In this document: positions 1 through 8,413 of the stretch, one piece after another
How the letters are laid out: the number at the start of each line of letters is the position of its first letter
How positions within the stretch are numbered: position 1 is the first letter of the stretch
NCBI RefSeq assembly: GCF_014653945.1
Contig: NZ_BNAU01000002.1
Coordinates: 987,914-1,051,913 of the forward strand
Source of the DNA: Amycolatopsis deserti
GTDB taxonomy: Bacteria > Actinomycetota > Actinomycetes > Mycobacteriales > Pseudonocardiaceae
DNA: 64,000 nt
Direction of reading: 5' to 3'
Translations under genes and position numbers: made by a program
The notes under the pieces: generated by a model
What the model saw: the letters and a program-made list of their open reading frames with translations, nothing else
What the model was told of the DNA's origin: nothing
Databases searched by the model: none

Positions 1-1
1 G

Positions 2-172
2 TGGCGCGCCTGGCAGGCCGAGGACGTGCTGCGCGGCGCGCCCGCCACCGAGGACACGTTCCGCGCGGCCGCCGCCGAAGAGCTGGCGCAGGCCCGGCCG
101 TTGCCCGGCAACGAGTTCAAGGTCCCGCTGCTGACCCGAACCCTCGTCTCCGTGCTCCGGGAGCTGTCATGA
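2..172 (+). CDS. FAD-binding (medium) subunit of a xanthine dehydrogenase-type enzyme, C-terminal end only
   Basis: Only the last 56 residues of this gene are inside the window; the frame is open from base 2 and stops at TGA 170-172. The visible tail ends GNEFKVPLLTRTLVSVLREL, like the C-terminal cap of the FAD-binding subunit of molybdenum hydroxylases. The stop overlaps the ATG of the molybdopterin subunit (ATGA, 169-172), so the two are translationally coupled, which is the usual medium-large order. The assignment rests mostly on this context; the fragment itself has no catalytic motif. Confidence 0.7.
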   Translation, partial: WRAWQAEDVLRGAPATEDTFRAAAAEELAQARPLPGNEFKVPLLTRTLVSVLRELS

Positions 173-2241
173 CCGCGATCGGTGAGCCGCTGGTGCGGCG
201 GGACGGTGCGCGCAAGGTCACCGGCACCGCCACCTACGCCTACGAGACCCCGGCCGACGCGCCGGTGTTCTGCCACCCCGTCCAGGCCACCGTGGCGCGC
301 GGCCGGATCGCCGCGATCCACACCGCCGAGGCCGAGATGCTCGACGGCGTGCTGGACGTCATCACCTACCGCTCCGCGGAACGGCTGGCGTCCACACAGG
401 ACGCCGAGCTGGCCGTGCTGCAGGACCGCGAGGTGGCCTTCCGCGGTCAGGTGATCGGCCTGGTGGTCGCGCGCACCTCGGAGATCGCGCGGCACGGCGC
501 GGAGCTGGTGTTCGCGACCTACGACCAGCGCGAGCACGACACCGAGCTGGCCGCGGATCGCGACGACCTGTACAAACCGGACAAGGTCAACCCGGCGTTC
601 CCCACCGACACCGCGACCGGGGACCTCGACGCGGCGATGGCCTCCGCGGACGTGACGGTCGAGCAGACCTACCGGACCGCGATGTACCACAACAACCCGC
701 TGGAGCCGCACGCGACGACGGCGTTGTGGGAAGACGACGTGCTGACGCTGTGGGACTCGACGCAGGGCGTGCACCCGTCGCGTCAGACGATCGCGAAGGT
801 GTTCGGCCTGCCCGAGGAGCGGGTGCGGGTGGTGTGCCCGTACGTCGGCGGCGGGTTCGGGTCCAAGGGCCTGCCGCACGCGAACGTGGTACTGGCCGCG
901 ATGGCCGCGCGGGCGCACCCGGGACGGCCGGTGAAGCTCGCGCTGACGCGGCAGCAGATGTTCTCGCTGGCCGGGTACCGGACGCCGACGATCCAGAGGA
1001 TGCGGCTCGGCGCGACCCGCGACGGCAGGCTGACCGCGATCGGGCTGGACGTGGTCGAGCAGACTTCGCGGATCAAGGAGTTCGCGGAACAGACCGCGTT
1101 GCCGTCGCGCATGATGTACGCCGCCCCCAACCGCCGCACGACGCACCGGCTGGCCGCGCTGGACGTGCCGGTGCCGTCGTGGATGCGGGCGCCCGGCGAG
1201 TGCCCCGGCATGTTCGGGCCCGAGGTGGCGATGGACGAGCTGGCCTACGAGCTGGGCATCGATCCGGTGGAGCTGCGGGTGCGCAACGAGCCCGAAGCCG
1301 ACCCGGAGTCGGGCCGGCCGTTCTCCAGCCGTCACCTGGTGGAGTGCCTGCGCGAGGGCGCCCGGCGGTTCGGCTGGGCCTCGCGGGACCCGCGGCCGGG
1401 CGTGCGTCTGGAGGACGGCTGGCTGGTCGGCACCGGGGTCGCGTCGTCGGTGTACCCGTCGTCGACCCGGCCGGGGTCGACCGCGGTGGTGCGGTTCGAG
1501 AGCGGCCGGTACGCGGTGGAGATCGGCGCCGCGGACCTGGGGACTGGCGCGTGGACGGTGCTGCCGCAGATCGCCGCGGAGGCCCTCGGCGTGCCGGTCG
1601 AGGAGATCGACATGCGCCTGGGCGACACGGCGTACCCGGTCGCGGCGGTGGCCGGCGGGTCGATGGGCACCGCGACCTGGGGTTCGGCGGTGTTCGAGGC
1701 GGCACGCACGTTCCGCGACAAGTTCGGCCGCGACCCCGCCGACGGCGACGAGGCCGACGCGACGACCGGGGACACCCCGGCGCGCAAGGAGTACGCGATG
1801 TACGCGTTCGGCGCGCAGTTCGCCGAGGCGCGGGTGCACGCGGACACCGGCGAGATCCGGGTGCCGCGGCTGCTCGGGGTGTTCGCCGCCGGGCGGATCG
1901 TCAACCCGCGGACCGCGCGGTCGCAGTTCCTCGGCGGCATGACGATGGGGCTGTCCATGGCGCTGCACGAGGAGAGCGTGTGGGACCCGCGGTTCGGGCA
2001 GGTGGTGAACCACGACCTGGCCGAGTACCACATCTCGGTGAACGCCGACGTCGACGACATCCAGGCGCACTGGCTCGACGAGCACGACCCGCACGTCAAC
2101 GCGCTGGGGGTCAAGGGGATCGGTGAGATCGGGATCGTGGGCACGGCGGCGGCGGTGGCGAACGCGGTGTTCCACGCGACCGGGGCGCGGATCCGGGACC
2201 TGCCGATCACGTTGGACAAGGTGCTGCCCGCGTTGCCGTGA
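169..2241 (+). CDS. Xanthine dehydrogenase family, molybdopterin-binding (large) subunit
   Basis: Catalytic large subunit of a molybdenum hydroxylase, 690 residues, which binds Mo-molybdopterin cytosine dinucleotide and hydroxylates purines, aldehydes or heteroaromatics with electrons passed to the FeS and FAD subunits. Visible family marks are GGGFGSK near residue 226, a substrate-channel segment SWMRAPGE near residue 345, and VKGIGEIGIVGTAAA near residue 650, containing the GxGE catalytic glutamate. The start is the ATG at 169, which overlaps the preceding stop; the open frame extends further 5' but that part is out of phase with the upstream gene. The substrate cannot be read from the sequence. 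It resembles the PaoC/YagR branch in length. Confidence 0.9.
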   Translation: MTAIGEPLVRRDGARKVTGTATYAYETPADAPVFCHPVQATVARGRIAAIHTAEAEMLDGVLDVITYRSAERLASTQDAELAVLQDREVAFRGQVIGLVVARTSEIARHGAELVFATYDQREHDTELAADRDDLYKPDKVNPAFPTDTATGDLDAAMASADVTVEQTYRTAMYHNNPLEPHATTALWEDDVLTLWDSTQGVHPSRQTIAKVFGLPEERVRVVCPYVGGGFGSKGLPHANVVLAAMAARAHPGRPVKLALTRQQMFSLAGYRTPTIQRMRLGATRDGRLTAIGLDVVEQTSRIKEFAEQTALPSRMMYAAPNRRTTHRLAALDVPVPSWMRAPGECPGMFGPEVAMDELAYELGIDPVELRVRNEPEADPESGRPFSSRHLVECLREGARRFGWASRDPRPGVRLEDGWLVGTGVASSVYPSSTRPGSTAVVRFESGRYAVEIGAADLGTGAWTVLPQIAAEALGVPVEEIDMRLGDTAYPVAAVAGGSMGTATWGSAVFEAARTFRDKFGRDPADGDEADATTGDTPARKEYAMYAFGAQFAEARVHADTGEIRVPRLLGVFAAGRIVNPRTARSQFLGGMTMGLSMALHEESVWDPRFGQVVNHDLAEYHISVNADVDDIQAHWLDEHDPHVNALGVKGIGEIGIVGTAAAVANAVFHATGARIRDLPITLDKVLPALP

Positions 2242-2271
2242 ATTGTCGGTGGGTGTCGTTATGGTCGGCCC

Positions 2272-3408
2272 GTGGAGGATTTCCGGATCGCGGTCGACGA
2301 TGGTGAACTGGCGGACCTGAGGGGCCGGCTGGAGCGCACGCGCTGGCCGGACGCCGAGACGGTGGACGACTGGTCGCAGGGGGTGCCGCTGGAATACCTG
2401 CGGTCGTTGTGCGCGTACTGGGCGGACGGGTACGACTGGCGGGCGTTCGAGAAGCGGGTGAACGAGCTGCCGCAGTACCGGACCACAGTGGACGGGGTGG
2501 GCGTCCACTTCGCGCACGTGCGTTCGCCGCATCGCGATGCGCTGCCGCTGGTGCTGACGAACGGCTGGCCGGGGTCGATCGTGGAGTACCTGGACGTGAT
2601 CGGGCCACTGACCGATCCGGTGGCCCACGGCGGGTCGGCTGCCGACGCGTTCCACGTTGTGTTGCCGACGCTGCCCGGGTACGGATTCAGCGACAAACCC
2701 ACGTCGCCCGGCTGGGGTGTGCAGCGGATCGCGAACGCGTGGGCCTCGCTGATGGCTTCGCTCGGGTATACGCGCTACGGGGCCCACGGGAGCGACTGGG
2801 GCAACAGCGTCACCACGGCGCTGGGGCAGCAGCACCCGGACGTGCTGGCGGGGATCCACGTGCAGCCCCCGATCGCCGCACCCGACCCGGCCACGTTCGA
2901 CGACCTGTCGCCCCGGGAACGCGAGGCGCTGGACGCGCTCGCCGTGGCGGAGTCGCGGGAGTCCGGCTACTCGGCCGAGCAGTCGACGAAGCCGCAGACC
3001 GTGGGGTACGGCCTGGTGGACTCGCCGGTGGCGTTGTGCGCGTGGATCGTGGAGAAGTACCACTCGTGGGTGGACAGCGGCAGCGTCCTGACCCGCGACC
3101 AGTTGCTCGACAACGTGAGCCTGTACTGGTTCACCCGCAGCGGCGCGTCGTCGGCGCGGTTGTACTGGGAGAGCTTCGCGCAGGTGTCCGAGTGGTTCAG
3201 CAAGTCCACTTCGGACACGGTTTCGGTGCCCACCGGATGCTCGGTCTTCCCCCGCGAGGTACCCCGCCCATCCCGCCGCTGGGCGGCCCGCCGCTACACC
3301 GACATCCGCTACTGGAACGAGCCCACCCGCGGCGGCCACTTCGCGGCGATGGAGGAACCGGAGGTGTGGGTGGCGGAGATCCGCAACTTCTTCCGGCTGG
3401 TGCGCTGA
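2272..3408 (+). CDS. Epoxide hydrolase (EHN N-terminal domain, alpha/beta fold)
   Basis: A 378-residue epoxide hydrolase of the microsomal/juvenile-hormone type: an EHN domain (about residues 1-105) before an alpha/beta-hydrolase core. The nucleophile lies in HGSDWGN (Asp near 175) and the base histidine in GGHFAAME (near 355). The usual oxyanion-side motif HGWPGS reads NGWPGS here, so one conserved histidine is replaced by asparagine. The start is GTG 2272, 30 bases after the molybdopterin subunit; a common transcript with the dehydrogenase is possible. The natural epoxide is unknown. The family call is firm, activity is inferred. Confidence 0.88.
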   Translation: MEDFRIAVDDGELADLRGRLERTRWPDAETVDDWSQGVPLEYLRSLCAYWADGYDWRAFEKRVNELPQYRTTVDGVGVHFAHVRSPHRDALPLVLTNGWPGSIVEYLDVIGPLTDPVAHGGSAADAFHVVLPTLPGYGFSDKPTSPGWGVQRIANAWASLMASLGYTRYGAHGSDWGNSVTTALGQQHPDVLAGIHVQPPIAAPDPATFDDLSPREREALDALAVAESRESGYSAEQSTKPQTVGYGLVDSPVALCAWIVEKYHSWVDSGSVLTRDQLLDNVSLYWFTRSGASSARLYWESFAQVSEWFSKSTSDTVSVPTGCSVFPREVPRPSRRWAARRYTDIRYWNEPTRGGHFAAMEEPEVWVAEIRNFFRLVR

Positions 3409-3420
3409 GAACCCCTGGGT

Positions 3421-4150
3421 GACGGCGAGGGCTTCTCGCACGGCGCACGCTCGGCCACCTTGCCGCGGCGGGGGGCCACCCCGCCACGGCCGCGGTGGGG
3501 CACCCCGCGCCGGCGGCCGCGGTGGGGGCACCGCGCCCAGCTCGCCGCCGCCGGGGAGCCACCCCACCTAGCCCACCGCGGGCCGGGGGCCGACCCGGGC
3601 CCGGCGTCGCGGGCCGGCACCCCACCGCTCCCGTGGCAGTACGGCCACCACGTGGCCGGGCCACCATGGCAAGACGCCCCACGGCTGGCCAACGGCGGCA
3701 CAGTCCACGGTGCCAAGGCCACCACCCAGCCGCACCCACCACGGCAAACCGCCACGCCCTTGACGGCTTACATCCACCGCGCCGTGCCGCCACAGCGGCC
3801 ACCCAGCCGCACCCACCACGGCAAAACGCCATCCCACCACGCCCTTGGCGGCTTTACCGCCACCCCGCCGTGCCGCCACAGCGGCCACCCAGCGACACAC
3901 CACGGCAAACCGCCATCCCGCCACGCCCTTGGCGGCTTTACCGCCACCCCGCCGTGCCGCCACGGCGGCCACCCAGCCGCGCCACCGCCGCACCGCCACG
4001 CCTGTGGCGGCGAGGTCGCACACCCGGCACACCATGGCGGCAAAGCCGCCCCCAGCCACGCCAACGCGGCAGCCACCACCACCCCGCCCACTGGCGGCAC
4101 AGCCCCCACGCGCGACGCCCCGGCAGCAATCACCCCCGGCCGCGCCCGGC
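3421..4150. repeat. Degenerate GC-rich tandem array in a convergent intergenic region
   Basis: This 730-base stretch between two converging genes has no credible gene; all six frames give low-complexity Pro/His/Arg or Gly/Trp text. Four recognisable direct units begin at 3722, 3799, 3885 and 3969 (spacing 77, 86, 84), each opening CCACCCAGC and containing CCACGCCCTTG followed by the short hairpin GGCGGCTTTACCGCC in the two best copies. Weaker copies continue to the left. The unit core TCCCGCCACGCCC also occurs inside the 3' end of the converging gene at 4192-4204, so the array looks related to that gene tail. Confidence 0.7.
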
Positions 4151-4156
4151 AGCAGC

Positions 4157-5095
4157 TCAAGCCGACGAGTGCCCCGGCGGCGCCTCGATCTCCCGCCACG
4201 CCCGGCGGCCGCCGGTGATCTGCCGCCCCTGGGTGATCGTCCGGTCGAGCGCTTGCGCCAGGCGTGGGATCGTCGTCGACGGGAGGTAGGTCGTCGCGCC
4301 GGCGTCGAGCATGCGCCGGACCGGGCCCTCGTAGCTGACGCCGAGCTCCGCGTCGTCAATCTCGGCCACGACCACACGCGCCTTCGGGAACGACCTCCGC
4401 AGGTTGCCTATCAGCTGCGGGCTCACCGGTGGCACCAGCAGCACATCGGCCGTCAGCGGGGCCGCGTGCATGTCGATCACGATGTAGTCCGCGCCGAGCT
4501 CGGCCGACAGCGACGCCCGCGCCGACTCCGACAGCCGCATCGCCGTGGCGACCACGGTGACGTCCCCGGCGATCTCCGGACGTGCCGCGGCCTCGCCGCG
4601 AACGCCGGACTCGCCGGTGCTGGCCTCACCGCGAACGCCGGGCTCCGGCTGTGCCGCGGCCTCGCCACGAGCGCCGAGCTCGCCGGCCGCCGTCCCGTCG
4701 CGAGCGCCAGGCCCGGCGGCCACGGCCTCGCCGCGAACACCGAGCTCGCCGGCCGTCGTCCCGTCGCGAACGCCGGGCTCACCGGTCCTGGCCTCGCCGC
4801 GAACGCCGGGCTCCGGCTGTGCCGCGGCCTCGCCGCGAGCGCCGAGCTCGCCGGCCGCCGTCCCGTCGCGAGCGCCAGGCCCGGCGGCCACGGCCTCGTC
4901 GCGAACGCCGGGCTCACCGGTCCTGGCCTCGCCGCGAGGGCGGGCCTCGCCGCTCGTGCTGGTGACCGTCGCGATCACGTCGCCGTCGCGCGTGAGCAGG
5001 AGGTCCTCGCCCGGCGCCAGGGCGTCGATCAGTTCCACGACCTCCCGGGGCAGGCGCGACACGTCGATCCGACGGCCGGCGCGTCCCCCGGTCAC
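4157..5095 (-). CDS. Phd/AbrB-like N-terminus, 11-residue repeat linker and conserved C-terminal domain; function unknown
   Basis: 312 residues from GTG 5095. Residues 1-45 (IDVSRLPREVVELIDAL, then LLLTRDGDVIATVTS) resemble the Phd/AbrB antitoxin fold. About 115 residues of imperfect 11-12-residue repeats follow, of the form G(A/V)R(D/G)(G/E)xxxGE(L/P), and then a hydrophobic-patterned domain (residues about 170-312: DVTVVATAMRLSE, YIVIDMHAAPLTADVLLVPP). I do not recognise the C-terminal family. GTG overlaps the stop of the upstream truncated GNAT gene (GTGA), implying coupling. A regulatory or antitoxin-like role is only suggested by the N-terminus; no intact toxin is adjacent. Confidence 0.6.
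   Translation of the reverse strand: MTGGRAGRRIDVSRLPREVVELIDALAPGEDLLLTRDGDVIATVTSTSGEARPRGEARTGEPGVRDEAVAAGPGARDGTAAGELGARGEAAAQPEPGVRGEARTGEPGVRDGTTAGELGVRGEAVAAGPGARDGTAAGELGARGEAAAQPEPGVRGEASTGESGVRGEAAARPEIAGDVTVVATAMRLSESARASLSAELGADYIVIDMHAAPLTADVLLVPPVSPQLIGNLRRSFPKARVVVAEIDDAELGVSYEGPVRRMLDAGATTYLPSTTIPRLAQALDRTITQGRQITGGRRAWREIEAPPGHSSA
4631..4930. repeat. In-frame minisatellite inside the Phd-like gene (168-base higher-order period)
   Basis: Two near-identical blocks, beginning at 4631 and 4799, repeat with a period of 168 bases (56 codons), the second copy being cut short near 4930. Each block is made of five 33-36-base subunits encoding 11 or 12 residues. The period is a multiple of three, so the reading frame is kept whatever the copy number. 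Differences between the copies are few, so the larger duplication is recent compared with the diverged subunits. Confidence 0.85.
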
Positions 5096-5358
5096 GAGGC
5101 CCCGAACGCACGAAGCGCGGCGACCGCGATCACCTGCTGCGCACCGTGCGCCTCGAAGGTCCCGGCCTCCTCGAAGCCGAACCGGCCCACCACGACCGGC
5201 TGATCGGCAGCGCGCAACGCGGCCGCACCACCCAGGTGAGCCCTGACCTCCGGGTCCGGGAACACCTCCACGAACCCTTCGCGGTCGACGTCCCGCGCCT
5301 TGCGCAGAACCAGGCGCTCCGACTCGATGACTGCGGCGGACAGGGTCGTCGGCGTCAT
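5092..5358 (-). pseudogene. GNAT acetyltransferase with internal deletion
   Basis: An 88-residue frame whose first 45 residues (SERLVLRKARDVDREGFVE, FPDPEVRAHLGG) match the N-terminus of RimJ-type GNAT acetyltransferases, and whose last 35 (GRFGFEEAGTFEAHGAQQV) match the C-terminal end of the same fold. The acetyl-CoA pyrophosphate loop (Q/RxxGxG/A) and about 90 residues between are missing, while the frame stays open. I read this as an in-frame deletion product that cannot bind acetyl-CoA. Its stop overlaps the GTG of the Phd-like gene, so it may still matter as a translated leader. Confidence 0.65.
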
Positions 5359-5492
5359 GGCACCCGATCATCCCAGAACCCGGCCGCCGGTGATTTTTTC
5401 CCGCAACCCCGGTTTAGCCGCTCGACGCCCGGGGTAGACAGCCGCCGGAGTCGCAATCCGGTGGTCGCGCAGGGGTGCCGTCGGATGGAGCA

Positions 5493-5534
5493 GGAAGCCC
5501 CGGCCCACCTCCCCCTCGGCGGGCCGGGGCTTCC
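5493..5534 (+). terminator. Strong GC hairpin upstream of hisS
   Basis: A perfect 14-bp stem (GGAAGCCCCGGCCC at 5493-5506 with GGGCCGGGGCTTCC at 5521-5534) and a 14-base loop, followed by a weak pyrimidine run GTCTGTCC. It sits 82 bases before the hisS start. It could be a terminator for something upstream or an attenuator hairpin in the hisS leader; no complete T-box or leader peptide was found. Confidence 0.55.
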
Positions 5535-5615
5535 GTCTGTCCAGGGGTCGTGCGCACCCGCCCGCACCCGCGCGGGACAATGGCAGGCGCACCCGACCAG
5601 CAAAGGACCGATTTC

Positions 5616-6902
5616 ATGGCGAAGGCCGCCGAGCCACCTTCAGGTACCCGCGACTTCCTGGCCGACGACGTGCGTCGCCGGAAGGCCGCGTTCGACACCG
5701 TCAGCGCCGTCTTCGAGCGCTACGGCTTCGACCCCCTGGAGACCCCGGCCTTCGAACGCCTCGAGGTCTTCGCGGGCAAGCTCGGCGACGACGCCTCGGC
5801 CCTGATCTTCAAGATCCTCAAGCGCGGCGTGCACGAAGCCTCCGGCGAGGCCGACCTGGCGCTGCGCTACGACCACACCGTGCCGCTCGCCCGGGTGATC
5901 GGCACCTACGGCAGCAAGCTGCCCGCGCCCTACAAGCGCTACGCCATCGGCCCGGTGTGGCGCGCCGACCGCCCCGCGCAGGGCCGCTTCCGCGAGTTCG
6001 TGCAGTGCGACATCGACACCGTCGGCTCGTCCTCGCCGCTGGCCGACGCCGAAACCGTCTGGGCGCTCAACGACGCCCTCACCGCGCTGGGCGTCGAAGA
6101 CTTCCGCTTCCTGGTCAACAGCCGCCAGGCGCTGTACGGCCTGCTGGAGGCCTACGGCATCCCCGAGGAGGCCGGCGCGAAGGTGCTCGGCAGCCTGGAC
6201 AAGCTGGACAAGGCCACGCCGGACGCGGTGATCGCCGAGCTGGCCGACCGCGGCCTGGCGACCGGCACGGCGGAAAGCCTGGTCGGCGACGTGGTGGCCA
6301 CGGACACCGACCGCATCCGCAAGCAGCTCGACACCACCGAACGCGGCCGCGCCGGCCTGGCCGAGGTCGACAAGCTCCTGGAACTCACCGCTGGGCTGCC
6401 GTCCGGCCGGGTCGTGTTCACGCCACGGATGGTGCGCGGCCTGGACTACTACACCGGCCCGATCTTCGAGGTCAGCGCCGCCGGCTACCCGGGTTCGATC
6501 TCCTCCGGCGGCCGCTACGACGGGCTGGTCGCCAAGCTCGGCGGCCCGGACATGCCGGCCTGCGGCGGGTCGATCGGCCTGGAGCGGATCCTCGCCGGGC
6601 AGGCCGCGGCCGACGCCGAGGCCGGTGGCCTCGACGTCGCGCTCACCGTCCTCGGCGCCGAGGACGAGGTGCTGCGGCTGGCCAACCGGCTGCGGGCGCG
6701 GGGCCTGCGCACCGGCGTCTACCTGGGCACCTCCGGCAAGCTCGCGCGCCAGTTGAAGTGGGCCAACGACCAGCACGCCCGCACGGTCCTGATCTACGGC
6801 CCGGCCGAGCAGGAGGCCGGCGAGGTCACCGTGCGGGACATGACCTCGGGCGAGCAGACCCGCGTCCCGATCGACGACGTGCCCGCCCACCTGCGGCCGT
6901 AA
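5616..6902 (+). CDS. hisS: Histidine--tRNA ligase (FREF-type class II HisRS)
   Basis: 428-residue class II aminoacyl-tRNA synthetase that charges tRNA-His in the cytoplasm. Visible marks: N-terminal PPSGTRDFLADDVRRRK, motif 2 GRFREFVQCDIDTVG, the histidine-specific segment RGLDYYTGPIFE, motif 3 GGSIGLERI, and the anticodon-binding domain after residue 335. Most bacterial HisRS have R(Y/F)RQFHQ-like motif 2; the FREFxQCDxD form belongs to a second lineage found in eukaryotes, Bacteroidetes and some actinomycetes. Whether another hisS exists elsewhere in this genome cannot be seen. ATG 5616 follows AAAGGA. It is monocistronic, with a strong hairpin in its leader. Confidence 0.92.
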   Translation: MAKAAEPPSGTRDFLADDVRRRKAAFDTVSAVFERYGFDPLETPAFERLEVFAGKLGDDASALIFKILKRGVHEASGEADLALRYDHTVPLARVIGTYGSKLPAPYKRYAIGPVWRADRPAQGRFREFVQCDIDTVGSSSPLADAETVWALNDALTALGVEDFRFLVNSRQALYGLLEAYGIPEEAGAKVLGSLDKLDKATPDAVIAELADRGLATGTAESLVGDVVATDTDRIRKQLDTTERGRAGLAEVDKLLELTAGLPSGRVVFTPRMVRGLDYYTGPIFEVSAAGYPGSISSGGRYDGLVAKLGGPDMPACGGSIGLERILAGQAAADAEAGGLDVALTVLGAEDEVLRLANRLRARGLRTGVYLGTSGKLARQLKWANDQHARTVLIYGPAEQEAGEVTVRDMTSGEQTRVPIDDVPAHLRP

Positions 6903-6904
6903 CC

Positions 6905-7567
6905 TCAGCGCGGGGTCGATCCGAACGGCAGGTCGTCCAGGCTCGCGCGGAGTTCGTGCAGGTCGGCGAAGGTGCGGGCGGCCCCGTTGTCGATCAGCTC
7001 GGCGGCGGAGAACCCGCCGGTGAGCAGGCCGACGGACGGCAGGCCGATGCGCCCGGCGGCGACGCAGTCCCAGACCGAGTCGCCGATCACCACGGCCTCC
7101 TCGCCGCGCACCTTCTCCAGCGCGACCTCGAGCAGGTCCGGTTCCGGCTTGGTGGCCTCGACGTCCTTCGAGCTGGTCCAGTCCCCGGCCAGCTCGCGGC
7201 CGTCGATGAGGTCGAGGTAGTGGTCGACGTGGTCCGGCTTGCCCGAGCTGGCCAGCACCACCCGGTAGCCGGCGTCGTCGGCGGCCTGGAGCAGCTCGTG
7301 GGCGCCGTCGAGCGCGCACACCTCGGGCAGCATCCCGTCGGCCAGCTCCTTCCACTTGGCGCGGAGGTCGTCGCCGCAGGAGTCCTCGACCTCCTGCCCG
7401 GCGACCTCGGGCACCAGCTGGTCACCGCCCATGCCGATGGCGCGGTGCAGGCGCCACACCGGCACGGTCACGCCGTAGCTGCGGAAGGCGCGGAACCACG
7501 CGATCGCGTGGTGGTAGTTCGTGTCCACGAGCGTGCCGTCCACATCGAGCACGAGAACCTTGGCCAT
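6905..7567 (-). CDS. HAD-family hydrolase (phosphatase, beta-phosphoglucomutase-like)
   Basis: 220 residues with all four HAD motifs: DVDGTLVDT at the N-terminus (nucleophile and acid aspartates), VLASSGKPDH (motif II), TKPEPD (motif III lysine) and VIGDSVWD (motif IV). An alpha-helical C1 cap lies between motifs I and II, as in phosphoglycolate phosphatase and beta-phosphoglucomutase relatives. Substrate unknown. It converges on hisS with only two bases between the stops, and it starts 38 bases beyond the stop of the membrane protein gene in the same direction. ATG 7567 is chosen because it is directly before motif I. Confidence 0.88.
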   Translation of the reverse strand: MAKVLVLDVDGTLVDTNYHHAIAWFRAFRSYGVTVPVWRLHRAIGMGGDQLVPEVAGQEVEDSCGDDLRAKWKELADGMLPEVCALDGAHELLQAADDAGYRVVLASSGKPDHVDHYLDLIDGRELAGDWTSSKDVEATKPEPDLLEVALEKVRGEEAVVIGDSVWDCVAAGRIGLPSVGLLTGGFSAAELIDNGAARTFADLHELRASLDDLPFGSTPR

Positions 7568-7605
7568 GCCAGGCGGATTGCCCACGACGCCGGGCCGGGA
7601 AACGC

Positions 7606-8283
7606 TCACCCGAGCGTGCTCACGTACGCAAGCAGCCCCACGACCGGCACCGCGGCGGCCACCAGCCGGAAATCCGGTCGCGGCGCGGTGCGGAGCAGGC
7701 GCACCCCCGCGGGCACGAGCGCCACGCCCAGGCCCGCCACCGCGACGAGCGACAGCGCGGTCGTCCCCTTCAGCACGCCGAGCGGCAGGGCCGCCGTCGC
7801 CGCCAACCCGAGGGCCTGGACCGGGTGCAGCACGCGCGCCCGCCAGGCGGCGAACGCGAGCACCGGCCAGCCGAGCAGGATCGTGAAGGTCAGGTAACTG
7901 AACAGGTGCAGCTCGCCGTAGGCGTCGCCGACGAACGCGGTGGCGAACCCGGCTCCGCGATGGCGGGCGAGGGCGAGGGCGGCCTGGTCGAACCCGGCGT
8001 GGAAGACCCGCCCGAAGAGCCCGGTCACGACGAGAACCGCGCCGCACGTGCCCCAGCCGGTCCCGACCCGCGCGGCGAGCGCGAGCACCGCCGGGCACAG
8101 CAGGACCGTCCCGGCGAGGACGCAGGTGTAGGCGGCGCTCATCCGGCCCGGGTGCTCGACGGCCGCGGCGAGCTGGTGCGGGAAGAAGAACGGAACCGGG
8201 AAGCGCAGCAGCATCCCGGCGAGCAACAACAACGGGGCGGCGATCATCGCCGGGCCACCGATCCAGCGCAGGTCACGAGTCAT
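7606..8283 (-). CDS. Six-helix integral membrane protein of unknown function
   Basis: 225 residues, almost entirely hydrophobic, with about six transmembrane helices and no recognisable catalytic motif. It is divergent from the sensor kinase gene (130 bases between starts), a common arrangement for the target of a NarL-type two-component system, so regulation by the neighbouring pair is a reasonable guess. The HAD gene follows 38 bases downstream on the same strand. Start ATG 8283; the frame extends further 5' but without a better start. Confidence 0.7.
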   Translation of the reverse strand: MTRDLRWIGGPAMIAAPLLLLAGMLLRFPVPFFFPHQLAAAVEHPGRMSAAYTCVLAGTVLLCPAVLALAARVGTGWGTCGAVLVVTGLFGRVFHAGFDQAALALARHRGAGFATAFVGDAYGELHLFSYLTFTILLGWPVLAFAAWRARVLHPVQALGLAATAALPLGVLKGTTALSLVAVAGLGVALVPAGVRLLRTAPRPDFRLVAAAVPVVGLLAYVSTLG

Positions 8284-8413
8284 GAGGCGAACCTGCCAGC
8301 GCCCGGACCGCGGCGAATCGGGCCACGGCGGACAGTTCCCGGCGCGGGGTCGGACCTGGGTATGACCGCACTGGTCGGACGTGCCCGCCCCGCGATCCGG
8401 ATATCGTGCGGAA

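Noticed and set aside
3460-4289. Long plus-strand frames over the 3.4 kb array
   Set aside because: Low-complexity Pro/His/Arg text made by the repeat; no start context.
5420-5490. Stem CCGGA-GTCGCAA-TCCGG with a seven-base loop and GGTGG nearby, tRNA- or T-box-like
   Set aside because: No D or T arm and no acceptor stem, and the T-box core sequence is not matched; only the hairpin at 5493 is supported.
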